Below are positions 20,431 to 28,460 of a DNA stretch of 64,000 bases, piece after piece. A program made the translations under genes and the position numbers. Under the pieces are notes generated by a model, which was given only the letters and a program-made list of their open reading frames with translations, was not told the DNA's origin and searched no databases. This DNA comes from CAVUAN01 sp963739435 (GTDB lineage: Bacteria > Acidobacteriota > Thermoanaerobaculia > UBA5066 > Gp7-AA6), in assembly GCA_963739435.1 (NCBI GenBank), contig CAVUAN010000008.1:62001-126000 (forward strand), read 5' to 3'. Positions within the stretch are counted from its first letter, which is position 1. Every line of letters starts with the position of its first letter.

Positions 20431-22004
20431 GCCGCATCCTCGTCGCCGAGAAGATCGCTTCGAGCGGGCTCGCGATGCTTGAGAAGGGAGGCCACGAGGC
20501 GGTCGACCTGTCGGGCGCGCCCCGCGAGAAGCTGATGGCCGAGCTCGCGACGGCCGACGCGCTCCTCGTGCGCAGCGCCACGAAGGTGGACGCGGAGATG
20601 CTCGCCGCCGGTCCGCGGCTGACTGTCGTCGCGCGGGCGGGTGTCGGCGTCGACAACGTGGACGTGCCGGCGGCCACGGCGCGCGGGATCCTCGTCTTGA
20701 ACGCTCCGACGGCCAACGTCGTCTCCGCCGTCGAGCACACCTTTGCCCTGCTGCTCGCCCTGCTGCGGCGCGTGCCGGCCGCATCCGAGTCGATGGGGCG
20801 CGGGCAATGGGAGAAGACGAAGTTCCTGGGATCGGAGCTGGCGGGCAAGACGCTCGGCATCGTCGGTCTGGGGCAGGTCGGCTCGCGGGTCGCCGCCCGC
20901 GCCCGCGCCTTCGAGGCGAAGGTCCTCGGCCACGACCCTTACCTTCCGGCCGAAAGGGCGAAGGAGCTGGGCGTCGAGCTCGTGTCGCTTCTGGATCTGC
21001 TGTCGCAGTCCGACATCGTGACCCTCCACGCGACGGTCACGGAGAAGGGCAAGCCGCTCCTCGGTCAAGCCGAGATCGCCCGGATGAAGAAGGGGGCGAT
21101 CCTCGTGAACGTCGCTCGCGGAGCGCTCGTCGACACGGCGGCTCTCACGGCGGCCCTCACGAGCGGACACCTCGCGGGGGCCGCTCTCGACGTTTTCGAG
21201 CCGGAGCCGCCGGACCCGGCAGACCCCCTGTTGAAGCTCAAGAATGTCGTCGTGACGCCGCACCTCGGCGCTTCGACCGTCGAGGCGCAGGAGCGCGTGG
21301 CCCTGCAGACGATCGAGGGCCTGCTGGCCGCGCTTTCGGGATCGTCCTATGTGCCGGCAGTCAATCTCCCGTTCCGCGGGCCAGCGGACCCGACCGGGGC
21401 CGTTGCCTGGATGCGCCTGGCCGAGAGGACGGCGCGGTTCGCGGCGGCCCTGGGGGGAGAGCGCCTGGCGTCGCTCTCGATCGAGACGCGGGGGCTCCCG
21501 GAGGACCTGCTGCGTCCGGTGGCTGTCGCCGCGGTCCGCGGGGCTCTGGAAGGACACTCGCCCGAGACCGTCAATTTCATCAACGCCCTCCACGTGGCGC
21601 GCGAACGGGGACTCGCTGTGTCGGAGACCCGGCGCGAGGACGGAGGAAACTACGCGCGGTCGATCTGCGTGACACTTTCGAGCGCCGGGATGGCGGTCTC
21701 AGTCGTGGCCACTCTCTTTTCGGGGCGTGAGGCGCGTGTCGTCGAGGTGGACGGCCTGCCCCTCGAGTTCCGGCCGGAAGGCACGGTGGTTTACCTCAAG
21801 AACCGCGACGTGCCGGGTGTCGTCGGCTCGGTCGGCACGATTCTCGGCGAGGGCGGCGTCAACATCGCGAACTTTTCGCTGGCCAGAGGATCGGGCAATC
21901 GCGCCGCCGCCGTCATTGCCGTGGACTCGCCGCCTCCTGCGGCTGTCCTCGACCGGCTGCGGCAGACGCCGGCCGTCGAGGAAGTCCGCGTGGTGACGTG
22001 GTGA
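20427..22004 (+). CDS. serA: D-3-phosphoglycerate dehydrogenase, long form
   Basis: Oxidises 3-phosphoglycerate to 3-phosphohydroxypyruvate, the first step of serine synthesis. 525 residues, the long form. The NAD-binding motif is GIVGLGQVGSRVA, the 2-hydroxyacid dehydrogenase signatures are MKKGAILVNVARGALVDT and the catalytic His block TPHLGAST. An allosteric-substrate-binding domain and a C-terminal ACT domain (VVYLKNRDVPGVVGSVGTIL) follow, suggesting serine feedback control. ATG overlaps the upstream stop; the TGA overlaps the ddl GTG. Confidence 0.96.
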   Translation: MSRILVAEKIASSGLAMLEKGGHEAVDLSGAPREKLMAELATADALLVRSATKVDAEMLAAGPRLTVVARAGVGVDNVDVPAATARGILVLNAPTANVVSAVEHTFALLLALLRRVPAASESMGRGQWEKTKFLGSELAGKTLGIVGLGQVGSRVAARARAFEAKVLGHDPYLPAERAKELGVELVSLLDLLSQSDIVTLHATVTEKGKPLLGQAEIARMKKGAILVNVARGALVDTAALTAALTSGHLAGAALDVFEPEPPDPADPLLKLKNVVVTPHLGASTVEAQERVALQTIEGLLAALSGSSYVPAVNLPFRGPADPTGAVAWMRLAERTARFAAALGGERLASLSIETRGLPEDLLRPVAVAAVRGALEGHSPETVNFINALHVARERGLAVSETRREDGGNYARSICVTLSSAGMAVSVVATLFSGREARVVEVDGLPLEFRPEGTVVYLKNRDVPGVVGSVGTILGEGGVNIANFSLARGSGNRAAAVIAVDSPPPAAVLDRLRQTPAVEEVRVVTW

Positions 22005-23102
22005 GCCGCCTGCGCGTCGTCGTGCTCTTCGGCGGCCGGTCGGTCGAGCGCGAGGTCTCGCGGATCTCGGCCCGCACGATCGTGGGTGGCCTCGACCCGT
22101 CGAAGTACGAGGTGGTGCCGCTGGCCGTCGGCGAGGACGGCGCGTTTCTGACGGCCGGCGCGTCGGCGAAGTTGCTCGCCGACGGAAAGGTGCCCGCGAA
22201 GTTCCTCGCGGCGGACACCTCCTCGGGCTCGGGGGCGCTCGTTCCCATCGAGATCGGGCCGGGAACGGGCCGACGTCGTCTTCCCGATCATCCACGGCAC
22301 GACGGGCGAGGACGGCGCGCTGCAGGGCTTTCTCGAGATCCTCGGTTTGCCGTACGTCGGCGCCGGTGTGACGGGGTCCGCCGTCGGCATGGACAAGGAG
22401 GTCTTCAAGGCGCTGCTGCGCGACGCGGACATCCCGACCCCCGCCTCTGTCGCCCTTTCGCGCCGGGACCGGCTCTCTCTGCGGGGAGGGGCCGGGACGA
22501 AGGGCATCCTCGAGGCGCTGGGCCTCTCGCTGCCCGTCTTCGTCAAGCCGGCCTGCGGCGGCTCTTCGGTTGGAATCAGCAAAGTCAAACGATGGGAGGA
22601 CATCGATGCGGCGCTCGATCTCGCCTGGCGCTACGACGACCGCGCGCTCGCCGAAGAGGGCATCGACGCGCGGGAGCTCGAGTGCGCTGTTCTCGGCAAC
22701 GACCAGCCGAGAGCCTCGATCGTCGGCGAGATCGTCCCGGGGCACGAGTTCTACGACTACGACGACAAGTACCGCGACGACAAGGCCAAGCTCCTGATTC
22801 CAGCCGACGTGCCCTCAGCCGTGGCCGAGGAGGTCAGGCGGCTGGCCCTCGAGGTCTTCGAGCTCTGCGGCCTCTCGGGCATGGCCCGGGTGGATTTCTT
22901 TCTCGAGCGGGGGAGCGGCCGGGTCCTCGTCAACGAGCTGAACACGCTGCCGGGCTTCACGTCGATCTCGATGTACCCGAAGCTCTGGGAGGCGAGCGGC
23001 CTGCCGCTGCCGAAGCTCTTGGACGAACTGATCCGCCTCGCTTTGGAGCGTAAGGCCCGGCGCGACGGCCTCTCCCACAAGCCCCCGGCCGAGCTCGCCT
23101 AG
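22001..23102 (+). pseudogene. ddl: D-alanine--D-alanine ligase, one frameshift
   Basis: Joins two D-alanines for peptidoglycan precursors in the cytoplasm. The GTG at 22001 overlaps the serA stop. The N-terminal part reads VVVLFGGRSVEREVSRISA. The frame breaks near 22265 inside what would be ERADVVFPIIHGTTGEDG; the rest continues in another frame with LPYVGAGVTGSAVGMDK, the ATP-grasp block VFVKPACGGSSVG, EEGIDARELECAVLG and the metal-binding end MARVDFFL...VNELNTLPGFT. All family blocks survive, and the gene is normally essential, so a one-base sequence error is the likely cause. Confidence 0.88.
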
Positions 23103-23234
23103 TTCTGCGCCGCCGCGCCGACGCGCGGACTCCGCCGCTCCATCAGGACGACGTCGAGCCACGTGCCTAAATGGTCCGGACGGATGGCCAGTCCCCCGGC
23201 TCCAGAGGGGCAATCGCGAAGGGTCCTTGGCCGT

Positions 23235-23684
23235 TCAAGGATCTCGCCGAGTGTTCGGACGGACTTCCCAGGCGCGAACGCCGCCCCCAACCAGCCGAAA
23301 AAGGGGGTGGGCTTCCGGACGAGGCACATCTCGGAGCGCGCGGGCCAGCGCCGGACTCCGGCCGCGGAGCTTTGCCCTCAGGTGTCGCCACTCGTAGTCG
23401 AGCTGCCCGACGGTCTCGGGAATCCGCACTCGGGAGCACGGACTGCCGAGCTTTCGGCGGTCGAAGGCGAAGCCGCGGCGCTCCGCCTCGGCGTAAACGT
23501 GAAGGAGATAGCTGTTGATGAGGGGCAGGGCGCTCCGCTGGGCCTGAAAGCGGCGAAGCTGGGGATGATGGCGGTATCCGCGCGTGCGGCCGAGAAGGAC
23601 CTTGCGAGCGAGGAGCGCTTCCCGCCAGAGCGCGGTCAAGCCCTGGGAATCGAGGTAGCGAGGATGAATCGTCCAGAGTCGCAC
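23235..23684 (-). CDS. Pyrimidine dimer DNA glycosylase family protein (T4 endonuclease V-like)
   Basis: Small base-excision enzyme of the Pyr_excise family, which cleaves UV-induced cyclobutane pyrimidine dimers. 149 residues, near the usual length. The family start MRLWTIHPRYLDSQGLTALW is complete, with REALLARKVLLG and GYRHHPQLRRF following; the N-terminal region carries the catalytic amine and the conserved Glu and Arg residues. The C-terminus (HPLFRLVGGGVRAWEVR) is less typical. First of a row of small minus-strand accessory genes. Confidence 0.85.
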   Translation of the reverse strand: MRLWTIHPRYLDSQGLTALWREALLARKVLLGRTRGYRHHPQLRRFQAQRSALPLINSYLLHVYAEAERRGFAFDRRKLGSPCSRVRIPETVGQLDYEWRHLRAKLRGRSPALARALRDVPRPEAHPLFRLVGGGVRAWEVRPNTRRDP

Positions 23685-23719
23685 GAGGCCCTTCTGTTCA
23701 CACCCGGTGTCTCGGCATC

Positions 23720-24106
23720 CTATCGGATGTCCGCACCGCGTTCGGCGAGAAGCGCGCGCAGGACCGAGCGGTGACAGCGGGTTTCGTCAGCGCAATAGCA
23801 GCCGACCGAAAGATTGGTCCGGTGCGAGAGGGCAGCCAGGAGATCGAGCGTTCTCCGGTTCTGCGGCGTCGCGAGCTCGGCCCGGAATCTCTTGAGGAAG
23901 GCGGCCCACTCGCGATCCGTGCGCGCACGCTTGGCGAGGGCGACCAGCTTCGCGCTCGGCGACAGGTCGGGAAGCCACACGTCGTACCAGTTACCCGAGG
24001 CGTAGTCACTCTTGCGGACTCCGCGCGGGGGGCGGCGGACCGTGCCGATCCGCAGCCCCTCGCCGGCGACTCGGTCGGAGCCGAGCCGAACGATGCGAAT
24101 GGCCAT
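23720..24106 (-). CDS. DUF488 family protein (YeaO-like)
   Basis: Small soluble protein of 128 residues in the DUF488 family; function unknown. Recognisable blocks are IRIVRLGSDRVAGEGLRIGT at the start, then DYASGNWYDVWLPDLSPSAK, and the Cys-rich end GCYCADETRCHRSVL that is usual in the family. The start is taken at 24106 (ATG, MAIRIV), since the upstream reading has no family similarity. Lies between the UV glycosylase and DinB genes, same strand. Confidence 0.85.
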   Translation of the reverse strand: MAIRIVRLGSDRVAGEGLRIGTVRRPPRGVRKSDYASGNWYDVWLPDLSPSAKLVALAKRARTDREWAAFLKRFRAELATPQNRRTLDLLAALSHRTNLSVGCYCADETRCHRSVLRALLAERGADIR

Positions 24107-24132
24107 TACTCGGTCGATAATCCCAATCCGGA

Positions 24133-24618
24133 TCAGCGGCCCACGGCCGCGCGAATCTTCGCGAGGTGGTGCCAGCTGTGGCGCAGTGCATGATCCTCCA
24201 CGACGAACTGCGCGGTGGCCGGCGCGCCGGAGGAAAGCGAGAAGGGTGCCGCCCGGTCCAGCTCCTCGTCGGTAAACGCGCGCACGGCGGCGGCCGCCTG
24301 GCGGCTGTTCTGGCGCAGGAGCTCGAGCGCAGCGGCCTTCGTCGCGCCCGCCTGTTCGTTCGCATGTTTCGCATTGATCTGGGCGACCACATCCCACGAG
24401 ACGTCGGTAACGGGTTTGCCGCTGGCGACCAATCGCGCGACTTCGATCTCAATGGGGTACATGCTGGCCACATGGTGGACGATGACGCCGACCGGACGGC
24501 GGTCCGTCTTCGACACCGGTATCTGCCAGTCCTTTTCGGAGAGCCCTTCGGCAAAGGCGGCCAGTTCTGCAGCGCCTTGCTCGATCCGATCGGCCAGTGC
24601 ATCAGCGCGACGACTCAT
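24133..24618 (-). CDS. DinB superfamily protein
   Basis: Four-helix-bundle protein of the DinB/YfiT superfamily (161 residues), often metal-dependent thiol transferases or stress proteins. The helical pattern is clear: the N-terminal helix RADALADRIEQGAAELAAFA, the conserved IVHHVASMYPIEIEVARLV around residue 50, and the C-terminal ALRHSWHHLAKI. The three metal-ligand His positions are plausible in VHHVA and HSWHH. The next gene starts 26 bp downstream, so they may be co-transcribed. Confidence 0.82.
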   Translation of the reverse strand: MSRRADALADRIEQGAAELAAFAEGLSEKDWQIPVSKTDRRPVGVIVHHVASMYPIEIEVARLVASGKPVTDVSWDVVAQINAKHANEQAGATKAAALELLRQNSRQAAAAVRAFTDEELDRAAPFSLSSGAPATAQFVVEDHALRHSWHHLAKIRAAVGR

Positions 24619-24714
24619 GGAAGCCTCCTCTCTCTTTAGCCATCATTAATCAAATCCGTCCCCTTCAAAATACCCGCCGATCCGACCGGAGGATTCAGCC
24701 AGGTGATGGGCTGG

Positions 24715-25083
24715 CTACCGGCGTGTGGGGGCACGCTCCGCGATTCGAGCCTTTACGAGCTTCCGTACGAGGGCGGCCGGCAAGGGTTTCTCGGCTGGAA
24801 ATCGGATGGTGCCCTTGGCGGTGTCATAGGCCTCGAGGTCGGCCTTGTGGGCTGCCAAAGGGAAAGCGCCGGGGTAGAAGGCGCAGTGGTTCGCCGCCGC
24901 GCCAAAGGCTACCAGCAGCTTTCCTCCAAGGCGAAAGGCCGGGATCCCGTAGCTGATGCATTCCTCGGCTCCGGGGGCAGCGGCCTTGACGTCCTTTCGA
25001 AGCTTCTGAAGCGCCGCCCGCTTCCCGCTGCTCAACGGCGCCAGGTACTCGCCGATCGTCTTTGGGGGTTTCTTGCGAATCAT
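24715..25083 (-). CDS. DUF1801 domain protein (YdhG-like)
   Basis: Small soluble alpha/beta protein of 122 residues in the DUF1801 family; function unknown. Blocks: TIGEYLAPLSSGKRAALQKL, the conserved ECISYGIPAFRLGGKLLVAF and HCAFYPGAFPL, and the C-terminal LVRKLVKARIAER. Start chosen at 25083 (MIRKKPPKTIGEYL), where family similarity begins; an upstream ATG at 25116 would add 11 residues. Part of the same-strand accessory row. Confidence 0.85.
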   Translation of the reverse strand: MIRKKPPKTIGEYLAPLSSGKRAALQKLRKDVKAAAPGAEECISYGIPAFRLGGKLLVAFGAAANHCAFYPGAFPLAAHKADLEAYDTAKGTIRFPAEKPLPAALVRKLVKARIAERAPTRR

Positions 25084-25112
25084 GGTCACACCCTCGATCC
25101 TCTTCCAAACCG

Positions 25113-25643
25113 TCAAATCTCTCGCCGCATGCGCGAGACAGGGACGCGGATGTTACCGGGAAGATCGAGATCGAAGCGTTCGGTAATGGCAAAACCGGAC
25201 GCGAGGTAGAGGGGTTCTCCGGGGAGGGTCGAGACGAGCTCGAGGGACGAAAAGCCGTTTGCCCGAGCCTCGTTCACACACGCTGCCAGGAGCAGGCGCC
25301 CGAGCCCGCGCCGGGCCATGCCGGGCTCGACGAAGAAGGCTCGGATGCGCGCTGGCTCGACTCTGGGGTCGAGCTCGGGGTCCGGACCCGTCTTGGCCTG
25401 ATCCCCGCCAAAGAGGGTGCGGCGCTTGCTCCAGCCGCCGCATGCCGCGAGACGGCCGTCGACCTGAACGACAAAGTACGTGCCGTCCTCGATGAGCTGG
25501 GAGTCGACACCGAACACGTGCCGGGTTATGGCCTCGGCCTGCTCGGGCGTGTAGTAGGGCGAACTGAGGCCCCTGCCCGAACGGGCGATGAGTGCTTGCA
25601 GGGAGGGCACGTCGCCTGGCTCGGCTCGACGCAGGCTATTCAT
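25113..25643 (-). CDS. GNAT-family N-acetyltransferase
   Basis: Acetyl-CoA-dependent acyltransferase of unknown substrate, 176 residues from the ATG at 25643 (MNSLRRAEPGDVPSL). GNAT features: the N-terminal RRAEPGD strand, YFVVQVDGRLAACGGW, and the acetyl-CoA-binding loop RRGLGRLLLAACVNEA preceded by AFFVEPGMA. The C-terminal strand VSRMRREI is typical of single-domain members. A longer start at 25685 is possible but has no family support. Confidence 0.85.
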   Translation of the reverse strand: MNSLRRAEPGDVPSLQALIARSGRGLSSPYYTPEQAEAITRHVFGVDSQLIEDGTYFVVQVDGRLAACGGWSKRRTLFGGDQAKTGPDPELDPRVEPARIRAFFVEPGMARRGLGRLLLAACVNEARANGFSSLELVSTLPGEPLYLASGFAITERFDLDLPGNIRVPVSRMRREI

Positions 25644-25689
25644 CGCAAGGACATCATTTGTCCGACCCCCGGTGCATTCTGGCATCGGG

Positions 25690-26001
25690 ATGACGATGGA
25701 GCCAGAGACCGGCAGACTTCTCGAGCCGCGGGTGTGGTGCTCTCAGCGGTGGTGCCGCGAAGACGCCGGGGCAGAGCATCGCCCGGGCGATGGCTGCACG
25801 TGCGATCTGCATGGCCGCGCCGCCGGGATGGACGAAGAGCCTCGCCTGACGATTCTCCGGGCGCACGCGTCGCGGCTGCCGGCCTTTGCCTGCCGAGCCT
25901 GCGGCCGCGCCTCGAAGAGGATGATCGAGTACCCGGTCCTCTACTTCCGCTGCGAACCCTGCGCCGAGGCGGACCGCTGGCCGGGGTTCAGGGGGGCGTA
26001 G
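25690..26001 (+). CDS. Small Cys-rich hypothetical protein
   Basis: Putative 103-residue protein, the only plus-strand gene of the accessory row. From MTMEPETGRLLEPR it carries several Cys pairs (CTCDLHG, then FACRACGRASK and FRCEPCAEAD), so a zinc ribbon is plausible. No family was recognised. The coding call is supported only by the Cys-pair pattern and by the divergent position next to the GNAT gene; it could be a chance frame. Confidence 0.4.
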   Translation: MTMEPETGRLLEPRVWCSQRWCREDAGAEHRPGDGCTCDLHGRAAGMDEEPRLTILRAHASRLPAFACRACGRASKRMIEYPVLYFRCEPCAEADRWPGFRGA

Positions 26002-26032
26002 CGTCGCAAGGCGCCGCGGCCTTACCTAAAGT

Positions 26033-26323
26033 CTAAAGGCCGAGAAGAAAGACCGGCGCAAGGGCAGCGAGCGCGGCACTGGCCTGCAGGCCCAGTATCA
26101 GCAGTGCCTGTCTTGGGGCCTGCGGCAGCCACCTGATCGCGAAAAACGCAATGACCGGTATCTGGCCTGCCATGAGGAGCTGCCAGACATGGGCAGCGGT
26201 CCCTTCATCGGCCTCACGGGCAGCGCCGTAGATGGCGACGTGGATGAGAACAGTGGCGAGGGCGCTGAACGACATTGCCAGTGGAAGGAAGGCGCTCGGC
26301 TTTCTGAGCGTGGAGAGATTCAT
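26033..26323 (-). CDS. Small membrane protein of unknown function
   Basis: 96-residue protein from the ATG at 26323 (MNLSTLRKPSAFLPLAM). Three hydrophobic segments are seen: LPLAMSFSALATVLIHVAIYG, VWQLLMAGQIPVIAFFAIRW and ALLILGLQASAALAALAPVF. No conserved motif beyond these was recognised. A well-formed sigma-70-like promoter lies about 50 bp upstream, so it is probably its own transcription unit. Confidence 0.65.
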   Translation of the reverse strand: MNLSTLRKPSAFLPLAMSFSALATVLIHVAIYGAAREADEGTAAHVWQLLMAGQIPVIAFFAIRWLPQAPRQALLILGLQASAALAALAPVFLLGL

Positions 26324-26372
26324 TTGGCAGCCTCCGCAGAATGCGAGTTGAGTGATGCCACCCGAAGGCACG

Positions 26373-26402
26373 ACTATAAAGTACTTTGCGTCTCAGAGTC
26401 AA
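26373..26402 (-). promoter_or_regulatory. Sigma-70-like promoter overlapping an AAAGTACTTT palindrome
   Basis: Read on the minus strand: TTGACT (-35, 26402-26397), an 18-base spacer, TATAGT (-10, 26378-26373). The spacer and -10 overlap the perfect palindrome AAAGTACTTT, which could be a repressor site. It points at the small membrane protein starting at 26323. Confidence 0.5.
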
Positions 26403-26432
26403 ATGGGTTGTCTCGTCGAGCGCGAAGCCTGA

Positions 26433-26966
26433 TCAGTGGAGCAGCCTCGTCAGCCACGGGAAAAACCGCCGAATCAAGCTGACCGCCTCGGGGTCCTGAT
26501 ACAGCGGGGAGATCGAATGGACGCCGATGGCAGCGCCTCCCAGGGCGTAATAACCACAGGCCCCACCGCCAATGGCAATGAGACCCACGGCACCGCCACC
26601 GAGGGCGACACCTCCAACGGCTCCGCCCCCGAACGCGAAAAGCCCTATGGCAAGGCCGCCGACGGCCAGAATGCCTCGCGCCAGGCCGCCAAAGGCAAAC
26701 CAGCCGGTCGCCATGTCGCCCAGGGCGAAGATGGCGCGAGCGTGGCCGCGCATCTCGCCTCGCTCCCAATCCGGACCGACCGCGATAGACCAAAGAGGCA
26801 AGCCGAACAGCTGGCGCGCGGACTGGCGACGGATGCCCCTGAATGGAAAACCCGAGAACCGCGGCGCCGCCAGGAGCTGGCTCTTCGCCCTGGTGAACTC
26901 CTCGGAGGTCAGCGCTCCCTCCTGGTGCAGTTTGGCCAGTCGCTCGAGTTCCTGGGGGACGCCCAT
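26433..26966 (-). CDS. SHOCT-like protein with glycine-rich repeats
   Basis: 177-residue protein of unknown function. The N-terminus has a short SHOCT-like helix pair (LERLAKLHQEGALTSEEFTRAKSQLL, residues about 7-32), usual at protein ends for oligomerisation. From about residue 75 to 145 it has near-regular 8-10 residue repeats rich in Gly and Ala (FALGG/GLAIG/AFGGGAVGG type), which predict a repetitive hydrophobic or solenoid-like segment. The C-terminus is a short amphipathic tail. The ATG at 26966 overlaps the DUF1905 stop by one base, making it the last gene of a coupled four-gene operon. Confidence 0.7.
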   Translation of the reverse strand: MGVPQELERLAKLHQEGALTSEEFTRAKSQLLAAPRFSGFPFRGIRRQSARQLFGLPLWSIAVGPDWERGEMRGHARAIFALGDMATGWFAFGGLARGILAVGGLAIGLFAFGGGAVGGVALGGGAVGLIAIGGGACGYYALGGAAIGVHSISPLYQDPEAVSLIRRFFPWLTRLLH

Positions 26967-27250
26967 CAGACGCTCCGTTGCGAAAGAGAGACCCGGACGC
27001 TCACGCCGCTTCGAAGCTTTCCCGCCTTCTTCATCTGATCCGTTACGAGAACGAAGAACTTCCGAGCCCGCGATACGGCAACGCTCTCGAACCGGACCTT
27101 GTTGACGGTGCCTCGCACAGGGTAACCGCGCCGCCCGGGCCACAGCCGCACCTGCTCGGCATCCCACCGTTGCCCGGGATCAAATGGGATTTCAAACGCC
27201 AGACCCTTGTGCCCGTCCAGAACGACCGTAACGAATCGCTCCGCCATCAT
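26966..27250 (-). CDS. DUF1905 domain protein
   Basis: 94-residue protein of the DUF1905 family; function unknown. The pattern is clear: FVTVVLDGHKGLAFEIPFDP at the start, then the VNKVRFESVAVSRARKFFVLV core and KAGKLRSGVSVRVSL at the end, the usual beta-barrel pattern of the family. The start at 27250 (two adjacent ATGs) overlaps the stop of the upstream membrane-protein gene by ATGA. Third gene of the coupled operon 26433-27964. Confidence 0.8.
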   Translation of the reverse strand: MMAERFVTVVLDGHKGLAFEIPFDPGQRWDAEQVRLWPGRRGYPVRGTVNKVRFESVAVSRARKFFVLVTDQMKKAGKLRSGVSVRVSLSQRSV

Positions 27251-27476
27251 TGAGCTCCCATGCCGCGGCCGACGGTATTGCGCCTGCTGCGAATGATGCC
27301 AACGACAATGGCCACCAGAGCGCCCAGAGGGCCCAACACGAAAACGCTGGTCATGGCGGCCTCCACCGAACGGTCGTGCGTATTGGAAGAGAGTAAACCC
27401 ACCAGGAAATAGCCTGCTACCGCGAAACAAAGATAGCCGCCCATCGCGTAGAGCAGAACGATGGCCGTTTTTTCAT
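27247..27476 (-). pseudogene. Small two-helix membrane protein with a one-base homopolymer frameshift
   Basis: Reads about 76 residues if one base is restored. The ATG at 27476 overlaps the upstream stop (ATGA) and opens ATG-AAA; a run of six A follows where seven would keep frame. With the extra base the protein is MKKTAIVLLYAMGGYLCFAV onward, with two hydrophobic segments (YLCFAVAGYFLVGLL and TSVFVLGPLGALVAIVVGII) and a basic end. Without it only an internal ATG at 27444 is left. This is a homopolymer indel, probably a sequence error. Coupled to the DUF1905 gene by ATGA. Confidence 0.6.
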
Positions 27477-27964
27477 CTCTTCGTGCTGTCCCTGCTGCCG
27501 CTTGACGGGGTCGGCCATAAGGAGCCTGGCGTCCGAGGCAGCTGCGGCCACGAAGGAACCAACTCCCTCGATCGGTCGTCGTCAACCGACCAACTGTTTC
27601 CGAGGCGGCGAAGAACGACCCTTGCCGTAAGCTCGGATGAAGGCCCGCCAGTTCCCTCCGCCCCCGGGCCCTCGGGCCAGTGGTACGAGAACTCTGCAAT
27701 GTACGAATCGCCTTCCTGGCCCTCTGGCGTCCGGCCTTCGGTGCCGGCAAGCAATGCGGTCACCCTGCCAAACACGGGATGACTCTCAGGGGATCCGGAC
27801 AGGAAGGCGCCCGAGTGGCGGATGACTGTCCCCGCTCGGGAAGGGGTTAGCCGCTCAGAGCAACCCACGCCGAAGACACAGAGCGCCAGGATTGCAACTT
27901 CCCGGCGTCCCAGCGGGCTTCCACCTGGTGAAGGGGGCCCGAGAATCTGGAACGATTTCCTCAA
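27473..27964 (-). CDS. Putative lipoprotein
   Basis: 163-residue hypothetical lipoprotein. The N-terminus (start TTG at 27964, not certain) reads GRREVAILALCVFGVGCSER, a hydrophobic segment ending in a lipobox-like VGC around residue 35. The rest is polar with a strand-rich middle (DSYIAEFSYHWPEG and LTARVVLRRLGNSWSVDDD) that resembles secreted NTF2- or DUF4878-like proteins, but no family is firm. First gene of the coupled operon of four unknown proteins ending at 26433. Confidence 0.55.
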   Translation of the reverse strand: MRKSFQILGPPSPGGSPLGRREVAILALCVFGVGCSERLTPSRAGTVIRHSGAFLSGSPESHPVFGRVTALLAGTEGRTPEGQEGDSYIAEFSYHWPEGPGAEGTGGPSSELTARVVLRRLGNSWSVDDDRSRELVPSWPQLPRTPGSLWPTPSSGSRDSTKR

Positions 27965-27992
27965 ACGCGTATGGCTGGAACCATCGACGCCT

Positions 27993-28006
27993 GCCGCGGG
28001 TCAGGC
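27993..28006 (-). repeat. Degenerate attC half (R''-L''-like)
   Basis: GCCGCGGGTCAGGC matches the conserved attC end GCCGCGGGTTAGGC of the array in 13 of 14 bases and lies 11 bp after the DUF167 stop, where a cassette attC would sit. No matching partner half was found nearby, so this is a remnant or chance match. Confidence 0.35.
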
Positions 28007-28016
28007 CGCTGCTGAT

Positions 28017-28250
28017 TCATACCAGGTCAACCGCAAGCAGTTTCATGCGCCCGGACCGGCCGGCCCTGATGAGCACGGCGGCCTTCCGACAGTGGAAGTG
28101 GTCTGCAACAAGAGCAGTGAGCTCCTCATTGGCTTTGCCGTCTACGGGAGGCGATTTCAACCTTGCGATCCAGGTACCGTCCGGCAGCTCCTCAAGGGAC
28201 GACGATCGCGCATTAGGCTTCACTTTGACTCTCAGCGTCACCGCAGCCAT
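28017..28250 (-). CDS. DUF167 (YggU-like) protein
   Basis: 77-residue member of the DUF167/YggU family; function unknown. The family blocks are present: LRVKVKPNARSSSLEEL at the start, the invariant SPPVDGKANEELTALVADHF in the middle and VLIRAGRSGRMKLLAVD at the end. Length is slightly short but complete. It may be the last recognisable cassette gene of the integron array, since an attC-like remnant follows its stop. Confidence 0.88.
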   Translation of the reverse strand: MAAVTLRVKVKPNARSSSLEELPDGTWIARLKSPPVDGKANEELTALVADHFHCRKAAVLIRAGRSGRMKLLAVDLV

Positions 28251-28286
28251 TTCTTCAGCGGCCTGGCAGGTTGGGCGGCGCCTGAC

Positions 28287-28460
28287 TCACCGCAACATGC
28301 CGGCGAACGCTGCGCCCAAGAACCCCAGGGCCACGATCGCGAGTACTCCGAGCGCAACCTGCCACCACCTCGCGCGGGGTGTCAGCGAACCGCCCCGTGC
28401 GACTCTCGCCAGGAGAAAGCCGATTGCGACGAGCATGGGCAGAAAGTAGAAGAACCACAT
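28287..28460 (-). CDS. 57-residue two-helix membrane protein
   Basis: A short gene from the ATG at 28460 to a TGA at 28287-28289. The product begins MWFFYFLPMLVAIGFLLARV, then a polar turn (ARGGSLTPRARWW) and a second hydrophobic helix (VALGVLAIVALGFLGAAFAG). The hydrophobic-polar-hydrophobic layout is what makes it a credible gene; no family known. It lies 36 bp upstream of the DUF167 start, same strand. Confidence 0.5.
   Translation of the reverse strand: MWFFYFLPMLVAIGFLLARVARGGSLTPRARWWQVALGVLAIVALGFLGAAFAGMLR

Noticed and set aside
23103..23234. Gene in the gap after ddl
   Set aside because: Only short frames without motif or start signal were seen; nothing supportable.
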